Shown: positions 1 through 9,037 of the stretch, piece by piece | Layout of the letters: every line of letters begins with the position of its first letter | Position numbering within the stretch: the first letter of the stretch is position 1 | Source of the DNA: Nostoc sp. CHAB 5834 | GTDB taxonomy: Bacteria > Cyanobacteriota > Cyanobacteriia > Cyanobacteriales > Nostocaceae | Reading direction: 5' to 3' | Length of the DNA stretch: 64,000 bases | Assembly (NCBI GenBank): GCA_020829485.1 | Contig: JAIVFU010000028.1 | Location: forward strand, 1 to 64,000 | The notes under the pieces: generated by a model | What the model was told of the DNA's origin: nothing | Seen by the model: the letters and a program-made list of their open reading frames with translations, nothing else | Database searches by the model: none | Made by a program: the position numbers and the translations under genes

Positions 1-83
1 TGATTGGTGGTATTCAAGCTAGAGGGGAAAAAGGAAACTACAGTACACAACGTATTAAATTTAGCTCTAACAGTTCTGGTTAA
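1..83 (+). CDS. C-terminal end of an upstream gene (partial)
   Basis: An open frame enters from the left edge in frame 3 and stops with TAA at 81-83. It gives about 26 residues ending in KFSSNSSG. The peptide looks protein-like (Gly/Ser/Asn-rich, no early stop), but it is too short to assign to a family. The stop is followed by about 1 kb of repeat-rich non-coding DNA, which fits the end of a gene. The function is unknown and the call rests only on the open frame reaching the window edge. Confidence 0.35.
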   Translation, partial: IGGIQARGEKGNYSTQRIKFSSNSSG

Positions 84-1072
84 CTTTTCGTTACATAGTT
101 ATGATTTTTCCTGCCGACTTACTTAAGCCTTGTACTGTGTTTTTCGGAAAGGATGAACGATGCTTTTAAATATGATAAGTATACCTTTCAGGGCTTGGCA
201 TTGGGCATTACTAGCTAAAAAATTGTTTTTTTGACTTTCGATTTGTGACTAATTTTAAACACTCAGATGTCACCCATTTAATTTACACAACTAAGGCGGG
301 CAAAATGCCCACTCCACAAGAGATTTGTTTTTTTGAGGATGCAAATTAAAATATTTTTAGTTTATTATTTTTTGAAAGAAAAATAATTAGTTTAAATTTT
401 AATTATAGGTATAATACAGCACAAAATACATAGTTGATAGAATTAAGAGGATTGCGACATCCCCATTAGAGCTAATTTGTAAACTAGAGTAAAGTCTTTG
501 ATTCGTAAGGGTTTCAGGAATTTGAGTCAATCAAGCGTTTATTCTCTGAAAGTCTTGCCCAGCAATCAATTTGATATCCTTAAGATTTTCTTTATGAATC
601 AGCTATTAACCTTTTTGCTAAATACATTGGCAATTTCTTACAGCAGACGGATCAATTCAACTGGGGAAAGTAAGTAGGTTTTTTAGGAAGCCAGGACTTA
701 CGCACTCAGATCCCCCAACCCCCTTAAAAAGGGGGCTTTAGAAGTTCCCCCCTTTTTAAGGGGGGCTAGGGGGGATCTAGGTTTCAGGCTTCAGTGCGTA
801 AGTCCTAGAAGCAATGCTTAGACTCCGTTTTCGACGATCGCTTTTGGCTGCGATACCTTCTCTGCGAGATGCTACGCCAACGGTGGGCTTTGCCTACGCA
901 AATTTGAGACAATTAGCTCAAAGCTAAGAAATTTTCCGCCATGAGTATGATACAAAGCACAGCCAAAGCGTAGTAAAGTAAGGTAGTAAAGCTCAGGGTG
1001 GGTAGTAAAAATCGAAACCTACTTAGTAGAAACAGTTGTAACGTCAATCGCTCTCAAAGCAAGATTGTCGCC
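84..1072. other. Long non-coding, repeat-rich gap
   Basis: Nearly 1 kb without a credible gene. It is AT-rich around 330-420. It holds a copy of the 'gggcgggcaaaatgcccac' type of dispersed sequence near 295-312, an inverted-repeat element at 693-806, and a cyanobacterial dispersed repeat with the gctacgcc/ctctgcgag core near 835-905. The promoter of the glutathione-transferase gene should lie in the last 150 bases, but no clear -35/-10 pair stands out. Confidence 0.6.
693..806. repeat. MITE-like inverted-repeat element, 114 bp
   Basis: The 14-base end AGGACTTACGCACT (693-706) is repeated in perfect inverted form at 793-806. The interior folds again, with C-rich/AAAAA/G-rich arms around 716-775. 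It has no coding capacity. The perfect terminal repeats, short length and secondary structure are those of a non-autonomous miniature transposable element. No target duplication is obvious. Confidence 0.7.
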
Positions 1073-2128
1073 ATGAGCAACTCAACTCCAATGGATAACA
1101 AGAAGAATCTTCCCAAGAAAAAGGGCAGGACACTCCCTCCCAAGCTGATCATCTGGCTGGGAAAGTTTGTCTGGACGACTATGTGGCAAATCATGATGTC
1201 AAAGCTTGCTCCTAGCAATCAGTCGGGAGCTTATATTCGTCCTAATAGCCAGTTTCGGAAGTTCATTGGCACAGAAGAAGGGAATCCCTACCCAGCAGCA
1301 GCAGGGCGCTACAAACTCTATGTTGGGCTGGGATGTCCTTGGGCGCACCGAACCCTAGTTGTGCGATCGCTCAAAAAACTCGAAGCGGTAATATCAGTAT
1401 GCATCGTCTCTCCTTCTCCCATCGAAGGCGGTTGGATATTCAATGAGGAAGAAGAAGGTTGTCGCACACTGGCTGAATTTTATCAGATGGCAGAACCTGG
1501 TTACAGTGGACGCTCTACAGTTCCAATCCTATGGGATAACCAAACAAAAACCATCGTCAACAATGAGAGTTCAGAGATTATCGTCATGCTGAACTCTGAG
1601 TTTAACGAGTTCGCCAACAATCCCACGCTCGATCTTTACCCAGAAGTACTCAAAGAAAAAATTGACTGGTGGAATGAAAAGATTTATCACGCGGTAAATA
1701 ACGGTGTGTATCGTTGCGGCTTTGCCCAAAGCCAAGAAGCATACAATCAAGCCTGTAATGAACTGTTTGCAACTCTCGATGAGATTGACATTGCATTGCA
1801 GACTAGTCGATATCTGTGTGGGGACAATCTCACCCTTGCAGATGTCCGTTTATTCACGACGTTATTTCGGTTTGATAGTGCCTACTATGGGTTGTTTAAG
1901 TGCAATAGGCAGCGAATTCGAGACTATCAGAACTTGGGAGCTTACTTACGTGATTTATATCAGCTTCCAGGTGTAGCTGACACCTGCGATGTAGAGAGTG
2001 TGAAGCGGGACTACTACGGGAACCTATTCCCACTCAATCCGGGTGGGATTATTCCCGATGGGCCTGATATGGCTTATCTTTATCAACCACATGGGCGCGA
2101 TCGCATCGGCACAGTCAAGGCTTCATAA
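1073..2128 (+). CDS. Glutathionyl-hydroquinone reductase (Xi-class glutathione S-transferase)
   Basis: A 351-residue protein of the YqjG/ECM4 family. These cytosolic enzymes reduce glutathionyl-hydroquinones with glutathione and release the hydroquinone and GSSG. The signature GCPWAHR lies at residues 87-93 and provides the catalytic Cys88 of the thioredoxin-like domain. The C-terminal half is the all-helical GST domain, with the family-typical stretch SRYLCGDNLTLADVRLF. I chose the ATG at 1073; an upstream in-frame start at 998 would add 25 residues that do not look conserved. The basic N-terminal segment (about residues 10-30) precedes the family core. It stands alone, and its neighbours give no pathway hint. 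The family assignment is firm; the physiological substrate is unknown. Confidence 0.85.
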   Translation: MSNSTPMDNKKNLPKKKGRTLPPKLIIWLGKFVWTTMWQIMMSKLAPSNQSGAYIRPNSQFRKFIGTEEGNPYPAAAGRYKLYVGLGCPWAHRTLVVRSLKKLEAVISVCIVSPSPIEGGWIFNEEEEGCRTLAEFYQMAEPGYSGRSTVPILWDNQTKTIVNNESSEIIVMLNSEFNEFANNPTLDLYPEVLKEKIDWWNEKIYHAVNNGVYRCGFAQSQEAYNQACNELFATLDEIDIALQTSRYLCGDNLTLADVRLFTTLFRFDSAYYGLFKCNRQRIRDYQNLGAYLRDLYQLPGVADTCDVESVKRDYYGNLFPLNPGGIIPDGPDMAYLYQPHGRDRIGTVKAS

Positions 2129-2379
2129 AGTACATTGAAAAAGAGGCAAGGGGGCAGGGGGCAGGGAGCAGGGAGCAGGGGGGATAAAATCGAATTAGGA
2201 TTCGACACAACTCTTGGAGAGGCTGCGCCAATGGCAAGGCTCAGTGAACGCCCTAACTGTTGCGCCAACTTCCCATAGGGTACGACAACCACTTAATAGA
2301 AGTGGGGGATTTAGACCCCACCCTGTCCCCTACCCCCTCCCTCTTGACTCGATAGCTGCATTCTGGAGTTGGTGTAATC

Positions 2380-3264
2380 ATGAACCAGATTAATCGAGTT
2401 GCAATTGTTGGTGGAACTCATGGCAATGAGTTTACAGGAGCGTACTTAATTCAAAAATTTGCCCAGTTTCCCGACTTGATTACTAGACAAAGTTTTGAGA
2501 CAGTTACTCTGTTAGCAAATCCTAACGCTTTTGCGGCGGGGAGGCGATATGTAGAGAAGGATTTAAATCGTTGTTTTCTCAAGCAAGATTTACAAGATCC
2601 GACTCTGAGGAGTTATGAAGAATTGCAAGCTAAATCAATCCAGAATACCCTAGCATCAAACACGGATAAACAAGCAGATTTTATTTTAGACTTGCACAGC
2701 AGTACAGCTAATATGGGTCTGACAATTATTTTGGTAAACAGTCATCCCTTAAACTTGAGATTGGCTGCTTATCTGAGTCAGATTAATCCTTTAGTTAGGG
2801 TTTATCGCTGCTCTTTTAAGTCAATTGAAGAAAACCCATTTGTAAATTCTCTGTGCGAATTAGGCTTTGCGATCGAGGTTGGCCCTATTGCCCAAGGACT
2901 CTTAAAAGCAACGCTGTTCCAACAAACAGAAAAACTTGTTTATGCAGTTATGGACTATCTAGAATGGTTTAACCAGGGTGGAATTCCATCAACTAACGAA
3001 ACGTTGATTCTGTATGACCATTTATCAGTTGTGGACTATCCAAAAAAACCGGATGGTACAATATTTGGGATGATTCATCCAGAGCTTCAGGATAAGGATT
3101 ATCAAGCCTTAAACCCAGGAGATCCAATTTTTATAGCCTTTAATGATAAAATAATTTTTTATGAAGGGGCATCTACCGTTTGGCCTATTTTTATAAATGA
3201 GGCAGCTTATTACGAAAAGGGAATTGCAATGTGTTTTACCCAGAGGCAGCAAATAAATATATAA
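2380..3264 (+). CDS. Aspartoacylase / zinc amidohydrolase (AstE-AspA family)
   Basis: A 294-residue zinc carboxypeptidase-like amidohydrolase that splits N-acyl amino acids such as N-acetyl-aspartate into carboxylate and amino acid. Zinc-ligand motif GGTHGNE gives His14 and Glu17, DLHSS gives His105, and DLNR (60-63) carries the substrate-binding Arg. Glu165 in FAIEVGP is the expected general base. The length matches the cyanobacterial 'probable aspartoacylase' family. It starts at ATG 2380 after a 250-base spacer that contains only G-rich dispersed repeats, so it is probably monocistronic. The in vivo substrate in cyanobacteria is not established, so the aspartate specificity is a family inference. 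Confidence 0.87.
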   Translation: MNQINRVAIVGGTHGNEFTGAYLIQKFAQFPDLITRQSFETVTLLANPNAFAAGRRYVEKDLNRCFLKQDLQDPTLRSYEELQAKSIQNTLASNTDKQADFILDLHSSTANMGLTIILVNSHPLNLRLAAYLSQINPLVRVYRCSFKSIEENPFVNSLCELGFAIEVGPIAQGLLKATLFQQTEKLVYAVMDYLEWFNQGGIPSTNETLILYDHLSVVDYPKKPDGTIFGMIHPELQDKDYQALNPGDPIFIAFNDKIIFYEGASTVWPIFINEAAYYEKGIAMCFTQRQQINI

Positions 3265-3878
3265 ACCGCGTCTATCTTGAAACCTGTAGTTCAACGGTTT
3301 TGAAAAGGATTTGCCCTCATCCCCCAGATTTGGGATTTGGGGAGCCAGAATTTCAAAGTCCCTCTCCCAGATATGGGAGAGGGATTTAGGGTGAGGGCAA
3401 AAACTACGGTTCTCAACTTAGATCAGGTTTAGGATGTGTAAAATATTTTTTGGATGCTCACTTTTGATTGGAAGTAATGATATAAATTGAGCATCCAAAT
3501 CATGAATTACTTGTATATTTAGTGCGATGTCTGCGACGGGCTACGCCTACGCTAAAACTTACTTATACGTTGAAATGTGTCTTACTTATGATATATTTAT
3601 CACCAGCAATTATATATCAGGGTAAAAATTTGTCCGCAAGACTGATCAAGTCGAGATTAAAGGAGCGCTGAAAACCTATTATCTCATTTCCCGGAAGTAT
3701 CTTGTAAACAAGCAGAATTTGTTTACAAATATGGGACACTTGTTAGTGTTCAATTTAGGCGATGTCTACAACACGCTATTAGGCGTTGGAATGCTGATCT
3801 TAAAATCATCCTTGATTGATAAAGCCCAAACCTAAGATTATATTTACGCTTAAAATCGTCCAAATACTTGAACTAATA
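3265..3878. other. Non-coding gap with inverted-repeat element
   Basis: About 600 bases with no supportable gene. It contains the palindromic element at 3311-3400 and a 'gcgatgtctgcgacgggctacgcc' type dispersed repeat near 3521-3552, plus a second partial copy near 3758-3790. The remainder is AT-rich and may hold the promoter of the deacetylase gene. Confidence 0.5.
3311..3400. repeat. Short inverted-repeat element, 90 bp
   Basis: The ends TTGCCCTCA (3311-3319) and TGAGGGCAA (3392-3400) are perfect inverted repeats. Between them are further complementary G-rich and C-rich blocks (gggatttggggag versus ccctctccc). It has no coding capacity. The features fit a MITE-like or REP-like cyanobacterial element. 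Confidence 0.55.
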
Positions 3879-4862
3879 ATGAAAATCAAGAGACAAGCAA
3901 ACAAACCAATAGCCAGTCTTTCTTTGGACTTGGATAATGTTTGGTCTTTTCTAAAAAATCAGGGCGCTCCGGGTTGGGAGACTTTTCCCTCTTACTTAGA
4001 TATTGCAGTGCCTCGTTTCTTAGATATTTTTCAGCAATGGGATTTGACAATCACAGTCTTCATTGTGGGTCAGGATGCAGCGCTGGAAAAGAACACCAAA
4101 GCATTACAAGCGATCGCCAATGCCGGTCATGAAATTGGCAATCACTCATTTTACCATGATCCTTGGCTACATCTATATTCAGAGGATGAGATTGAAGAAG
4201 AGGTGGCCTTAGCCGAACAACATATCAAGCGCGTCACTCATCAACATCCTATCGGCTTCCGGGGGCCTGGATACAGTTTCTCCCCTGCGGTATTGAAAGT
4301 CTTAGCACGACGGGGATACGAATATGATGCTTCGACTTTCCCCACATTTTTGGGGCCCATCGCCCGAGCATATTATTTGATGACTTGTAAACTGAGCAAG
4401 GAAGAACGCAAGAAACGGGAAGCCTTATTTGGCGGTTTCAAAGAGGGTTTGCAGCCTCTGAAACCTTACCAGTGGAAGATGGGTAAGGATAGACTCACTG
4501 AAATTCCTGTTACCACCATGCCAATTTTCAAGGTGCCAATTCACTTCAGTTACATAATGTATCTGAGTACATTTTCTTCGGAAGTGGCGTTACTTTACCT
4601 GAGAATTGCCCTGTGGCTGTGTAAACTTACGCATGTCCAGCCTTCTTTGCTATTCCATCCTACAGACTTTGTAAGTCAAGAGGATGTGCCAGATCTATCA
4701 TTCTTCCCTGGAATGAGCCTTCCCACCTACAAGAAGCTGGCAATAGTGAACAAAAGTTTGGAACTTATATCTGGTCAGTTTAATGTTTTGACTGTTGCAC
4801 AACACGCCAAATCCGTAGCTGGTGGCCGTCAACTGCCTGTATTAGTGCCTCAAAAGAGGTAA
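3879..4862 (+). CDS. Polysaccharide deacetylase family protein (NodB homology domain)
   Basis: A 327-residue carbohydrate esterase family 4-type protein. Such enzymes remove N-acetyl groups from chitin-, peptidoglycan- or exopolysaccharide-type sugars by metal-assisted hydrolysis. The NodB motifs are visible: motif 1 SLDLDN (catalytic Asp near 17-19), motif 2 with His84/His89/His93 in GHEIGNHSFYH, and motif 3 GFRGPGYS with Arg128. No signal peptide is visible with the chosen ATG at 3879; an earlier in-frame start at 3816 adds 21 residues and also gives no clear export signal. The C-terminal third (about 200-300) is longer than the minimal NodB fold. It is a single gene between repeat-rich gaps. 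The sugar substrate cannot be told from sequence. Confidence 0.85.
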   Translation: MKIKRQANKPIASLSLDLDNVWSFLKNQGAPGWETFPSYLDIAVPRFLDIFQQWDLTITVFIVGQDAALEKNTKALQAIANAGHEIGNHSFYHDPWLHLYSEDEIEEEVALAEQHIKRVTHQHPIGFRGPGYSFSPAVLKVLARRGYEYDASTFPTFLGPIARAYYLMTCKLSKEERKKREALFGGFKEGLQPLKPYQWKMGKDRLTEIPVTTMPIFKVPIHFSYIMYLSTFSSEVALLYLRIALWLCKLTHVQPSLLFHPTDFVSQEDVPDLSFFPGMSLPTYKKLAIVNKSLELISGQFNVLTVAQHAKSVAGGRQLPVLVPQKR

Positions 4863-5241
4863 AAATATAATTTATCTGACTTGTTAGAGCAAATTTATCA
4901 AAAGATTGAACAAGTCCTAGGTAATGGCGGTCATAAGCTATTACGCTTTTAAATTACATAGTCACTTCCTAAGTTCGTTGACAGTTGACGGTTAACTGTC
5001 AACTGTCAACAGTCAACAACCAACACGAAAAGATGTGCAAGTTAAATGGGCGACAGCTTAACACATTTGACTATTACAACATAGTTACCGAATCGGTTTT
5101 TTTGACGAAAAAATTGCGATCGCTCTCAATCAAACTTTAGACCGAATTTCTACAGAGACCTGTAGAGACGCGTTAGCGTAGCGGGACGAAGTACAATTTC
5201 GCGTCTCTACCAAGGTTTTTGGGCTTAACCCAAGCGTATTG
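4863..5241. other. Non-coding gap with palindromic repeats
   Basis: It carries a dense palindromic block 'gttgacagttgacggttaac' with its complement near 4978-5018. A 'gtagagacgcg...cgcgtctctac' hairpin lies at about 5161-5211. No gene is supported. Confidence 0.5.
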
Positions 5242-5370
5242 CTATATATCCTGTCCTCTTCGTAAGGTCATTTCACGAGGCGTTCCGACTCTGGTTGTCG
5301 CAGAGTTAAAATAACGATCAATGACTTCCTCTCCTGCATCAATTTTCTCCTCAAGTTCTTTAATAGACAT
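5242..5370 (-). pseudogene. N-terminal remnant of a CopG-like antitoxin, start codon inside a MITE end
   Basis: A 42-residue minus-strand frame, MSIKELEEKIDAGEEVIDRY and on to RRGQDI, followed by TAG. The pattern 'ELEEKIDAGEEVIDRYF' followed by a Thr/Arg-rich stretch resembles the N-terminal part of cyanobacterial CopG/BrnA-type antitoxins, which normally run on into a ribbon-helix-helix. Here the frame ends before that domain, and no toxin gene follows. The ATG and a GGAG just before it belong to the inverted repeat GGAGATGTCTA of the MITE at 5364-5455. I read it as a decayed antitoxin. The family resemblance is from memory and modest. Confidence 0.45.
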
Positions 5371-5455
5371 CTCCAGAAATTAATTATACGTTACCTGAAA
5401 CCCTTGTAGAGACGTTGCAATGCAACGTCTCTACATTCATTTTTGGAGATGTCTA
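5364..5455. repeat. MITE, TAGACATCTCC family, copy 1
   Basis: A 92-bp element with perfect 11-base inverted ends TAGACATCTCC / GGAGATGTCTA. In its centre is the palindrome GACGTTGCAATGCAACGTC. Related copies lie at 15065-15157 (opposite orientation) and 44597-44823 (interrupted). It has no coding capacity. Confidence 0.75.
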
Positions 5456-5516
5456 ATAGAAATATTGTTCATAGATTTTTCTCTCCCGTCTGGTACTTTT
5501 CCAATAAGTAAATGAA

Positions 5517-5544
5517 AGGCGTTGCTAAAAAATTAGCAACGCCT
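5517..5544. terminator. Hairpin downstream of glgP
   Basis: AGGCGTTGCTAA (5517-5528) pairs perfectly with TTAGCAACGCCT (5533-5544) across a four-base loop. It lies about 30 bases past the glgP stop. On the minus strand it is followed by TTCATTT, a weak T-tract, so it can act as the glgP terminator. Confidence 0.55.
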
Positions 5545-5576
5545 AATCTTGAGTATTCAACAATTACTCAGCACTC

Positions 5577-8141
5577 TTATTCTGCCCAAGCAATCAACCT
5601 TGGTTCATAAGGATTAGCCAGATTTTTATTTTTCGGCAATACACGCAAAGACAAGCCTTGTAAACCAGAAGCGGTATAAGTGATATTACCCGTGTAAATA
5701 CTCAATTGCTGTCCATCTTCACCTTGGTAATCCATCACCACTGGGACAGCGTTGACAATATCACCATTGGCATCGATCGCACCTTGATATAACTCCACCT
5801 GCACATCATCATTCGTCAAGGTTGCTAAGTCAACTTTGGCAATGACCGCAACGGTTTGATTAACCTCAATGTCTGAAGCTGCCGATACGTCAATATCTTT
5901 GATTTTGATGTCGAACCAGTGTTCGCCCAGTTTTTCTTTCCAAGCAGCTAGTTCTTTGGCTGGGGCATAGTTATTAACAGTCAGGGTATGATAGCGATCG
6001 CTAGCCGGGAAATAAGCCCTTTGTGCATATTCTCCTACCATCCGCGCTGTATTAAAAAATGGACAATTCAATCGAATTGCATCCTTCATTTTGGCAACCC
6101 ACGGACGAGGCAAGCCATCACTATCCCGATGTTCATAAAATAGCGGTACAACTTCCTTCTCTAACAATTCGTAGAGAGCATTTGCTTCTACTTCATCTTG
6201 ATAGTTAGGATCGTCGTAATTCTCTCCATGTCCAATCGCCCAACCTGTGCGGACGTAATCAGCTTCATCCCACCAGCCATCCAGTACACTTAAATTCGGC
6301 AATCCATTCATTGCTGCTTTCATGCCGCTAGTACCAGAGGCTTCCCGTGGACGACGCGGTGTGTTTAACCAGATATCGCAACCCGCAACCATCAACCTGG
6401 AGATGTGAATATCGTAATTGGGAACAAACACTACCTGTTTTTCTAAATGTTGTTCGCGGATAAAGTGATTGATGTCGCGGATCAGTTCTTTACCGGGAAT
6501 ATCCTTGGGATGTGCCTTACCAGCAATCACAAATTGCACTTTCCGGTCTTTGTTAGCTAGTAAAAGCCGCTTAATCCGATCCAAATCACGCATCCAGAGG
6601 GTAGCGCGTTTGTAGGTGGCAAATCGACGGGCAAAACCAATGGTGAAAGCGTAAGGATCTAAAACTTCTTGTGCCTGGATAATTTCGGAGGCGGAAGCGC
6701 CGCGATCGGTCAAATGCTTGACCAAATGCTCCCGCACATACAAAATCATATCCAAGCGGCAGCGTTCGTGATTGCGCCACAATTCTTCATCGGGTATAGC
6801 GTCCATCCGCTCCCACAATGGGCTATCTGGTGGTGCTGATGACCAGTTTGGCCCCAAGTAGCGATCGTATAATTCTTGAGTTGATTTGGCCACACAACTC
6901 CGAGCATGGACACCATTAGTAATTGCTGCGATCGGCACTTCTTCTACTGGCACATTCTGCCACAAGCCCTGGAACATTTGCCGCGACACCACACCATGAA
7001 GTTGGGCCACACCGTTAGAAAATGTTGCCATCTTCAGCGCCAGCACCGCCATACTGAAAGGCCCAGATAAATCGCCTGTATTCTCGCGCCCCAGTCCTAA
7101 AAATTGCTCTTTGGGCAACCCAAATATCTCTGCATAGTACCCCAAGTAGTGCAGCATTTTGTCAGGAGCAAACAAGTCAATCCCTGCTGGTACTGGCGTG
7201 TGGGTAGTAAAGATATTACTGGAAGCCACCACCTGTTTAGCTTGGGGATAATTCAGTCCTTCTTCCTGAATCAGCAAGCGGATGCGTTCTAGGGCAGAGA
7301 AGGCGGCGTGGCCTTCATTCATGTGGTAAGCGGTGACTTTCAGCCCCAAAACTTTGAGCATTTGCACACCACCGATCCCCAGCATGATTTCCTGGTGGAT
7401 ACGCATATCGATGTCGCCACCGTACAGCTGATCTGTGATGTCGTGGTCGTAAGTGTTGTTGGGTTCAATGTTGGTATCCATCAAATACAGGGGAACCGTT
7501 CCCACCTGTACGCGCCAAACTCTGGCATACACCTTGCGTCCTGGATAATCTACCGCAATCCGCAGTTCTGAACCATCGGCATTGCGCTCTAGATGCAAGG
7601 GCATATTGTAGAAATCGTTGAGCAGGTAGCGTTCTTGCTGCCAGCCATCGGCATTGAGATACTGGGCAAAGTAGCCTTGCTGATAGAGTAAACCTACGCC
7701 CACAAGGGGTAGCCCTAAGTCACTGGCAGACTTGAGGTGATCCCCCGCCAGAACGCCCAAGCCCCCAGAATAGACGGGCAAACAATCTACAAGTCCAAAT
7801 TCCGCCGAAAAATAGGCGTAGCATTCTTTTGGTTTCTGCTCCCGTTGTTTCTGATACCAGGTGCGCTCTTGCAAATAATCGTCTAACTGACGGTCAGCTC
7901 GATCCATTTGCGCTAGGAAGCCTTCATCTTCGACAACTTCCAGAAGCCGCGATTGAGAGATAGTACCTAACATTAACACCGGGTTATGATGGCTAGACTC
8001 CCACAGGTCAGAGTCTAAGCGACGGAATAAATCTTTAGTGTCAACGTTCCAATCCCAGTGCAAGTTATATGCTAGCCGCCGTAGTGGTTCGAGTCGCGGC
8101 GGTAGTGAAGGGGATACGTTAAATGTGCGAATTGGCTGCAT
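5577..8141 (-). CDS. glgP: Alpha-glucan (glycogen) phosphorylase, short MalP/GlgP type
   Basis: An 854-residue cytosolic, pyridoxal-phosphate enzyme that releases glucose-1-phosphate from glycogen. The N-terminal 100 residues are the DUF3417 segment found on this phosphorylase subtype (LEPLRRLAYNLHWDW). The glycosyltransferase-35 core follows. The PLP lysine sits in ASGTSGMKAAMNG at about residue 608. The ATG at 8141 is preferred over an upstream TTG at 8159. The enzyme mobilises the carbon store of the cell in darkness. A convincing hairpin lies just downstream at 5517-5544. The gene is monocistronic, with no other glycogen genes nearby. Cyanobacteria often have two GlgP paralogues; this one carries DUF3417, so it is the MalP-like form. 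Confidence 0.93.
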   Translation of the reverse strand: MQPIRTFNVSPSLPPRLEPLRRLAYNLHWDWNVDTKDLFRRLDSDLWESSHHNPVLMLGTISQSRLLEVVEDEGFLAQMDRADRQLDDYLQERTWYQKQREQKPKECYAYFSAEFGLVDCLPVYSGGLGVLAGDHLKSASDLGLPLVGVGLLYQQGYFAQYLNADGWQQERYLLNDFYNMPLHLERNADGSELRIAVDYPGRKVYARVWRVQVGTVPLYLMDTNIEPNNTYDHDITDQLYGGDIDMRIHQEIMLGIGGVQMLKVLGLKVTAYHMNEGHAAFSALERIRLLIQEEGLNYPQAKQVVASSNIFTTHTPVPAGIDLFAPDKMLHYLGYYAEIFGLPKEQFLGLGRENTGDLSGPFSMAVLALKMATFSNGVAQLHGVVSRQMFQGLWQNVPVEEVPIAAITNGVHARSCVAKSTQELYDRYLGPNWSSAPPDSPLWERMDAIPDEELWRNHERCRLDMILYVREHLVKHLTDRGASASEIIQAQEVLDPYAFTIGFARRFATYKRATLWMRDLDRIKRLLLANKDRKVQFVIAGKAHPKDIPGKELIRDINHFIREQHLEKQVVFVPNYDIHISRLMVAGCDIWLNTPRRPREASGTSGMKAAMNGLPNLSVLDGWWDEADYVRTGWAIGHGENYDDPNYQDEVEANALYELLEKEVVPLFYEHRDSDGLPRPWVAKMKDAIRLNCPFFNTARMVGEYAQRAYFPASDRYHTLTVNNYAPAKELAAWKEKLGEHWFDIKIKDIDVSAASDIEVNQTVAVIAKVDLATLTNDDVQVELYQGAIDANGDIVNAVPVVMDYQGEDGQQLSIYTGNITYTASGLQGLSLRVLPKNKNLANPYEPRLIAWAE

Positions 8142-8713
8142 AGGTTGGCAAAACTCCAAGTTTAGCTATGGTTATTGTTTACTCTCTTTACCAATGTTGC
8201 CAATTCTTTATACAGTAGTTTGTGAAAAAGCAATGACTTTGTTAAGCATTGAGAATTTTTTTTAACCTAGTTGCTAAAGTTTACACTAAGGTGTTTCTAA
8301 TTCTATGCCTTACCTTCAGCCATGTACTTGGTATATTAAAATTTAATCATTTACTGTCATGTATCACTTAAAAAAATTTAGTTTTGAATAAATAATTTAT
8401 ATTTATTTTAGAATTCATTCCGGGGATCAATCTCAGTCCTTGGCTGTGGGTGAAAATTAATCATACCTGCGTCAAGGAACAGTTAAAATTTTAATTATTT
8501 TTTAATAAAATCGCCCTAGCGTAGAGGCAGTGTCAGAGGAAAGACTTAGGATATAGCGGTTCTCGCTTGGGTGCAGTTAAAATTAGATCGTCTAAAAATA
8601 ATACCAAGCAGTTAACTAGCAAAAGTGATGCCTGCGGTGGGCTACGCCTATGCTAACTACTTGGTATAAATTTTTAATAAAAAACCAGCAAAATAACTTA
8701 GTCTGGTGTTATT
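8142..8713. other. AT-rich non-coding gap
   Basis: It contains the glgP promoter side and a solitary 'tatagcggttctcgcttggg' motif near 8553, which is related to the ends of the element at 44884-45199. An imperfect inverted repeat (ataccaagcagttaac versus gctaactacttggtat) lies at about 8600-8668. No gene was seen. Confidence 0.45.
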
Positions 8714-9037
8714 TTACGCGCCTAGCGAAGGCTGATTTTTGGTATTTTTTGTCATTGACAAAGCTACAGCTGCTGCATAAGCAATCTCGGCTGCCATTTG
8801 ATAAGCAAGTTTGATACTAGATGAAGCGTCCTTGGCTTTAGGAGACAGAGAAGGTTTTTTCCGGCGCGACTCAAGTTTTACATCACCTGCGACAATAGCT
8901 CGCTGTAAAATGATCCAGGCATCTAGGTCTTCTGAGTCATAATTACTTTGAAGCTGCGATCGCAGTTGATCTTCGGCTACAACACTCAGATAGCCGATAG
9001 CTAGAGCTTCTTGGACAATTTCTTTAATTAAAGCCAT
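8714..9037 (-). CDS. Hypothetical cyanobacterial protein, 107 aa
   Basis: A small soluble protein from ATG 9037; a TTG 12 bases upstream is less likely. The N-terminal 55 residues are helical and acidic (IKEIVQEALAIGYLSVVAEDQLRS), a basic linker ESRRKKPSLSPKAK follows, and the C-terminal half is Ala-rich and helical (YQMAAEIAYAAAVALSM). No catalytic motif or membrane segment was found. The coding character is good, and similar small proteins are common in Nostocales from memory, but I cannot name a function. It has no operon partner. Confidence 0.6.
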   Translation of the reverse strand: MALIKEIVQEALAIGYLSVVAEDQLRSQLQSNYDSEDLDAWIILQRAIVAGDVKLESRRKKPSLSPKAKDASSSIKLAYQMAAEIAYAAAVALSMTKNTKNQPSLGA

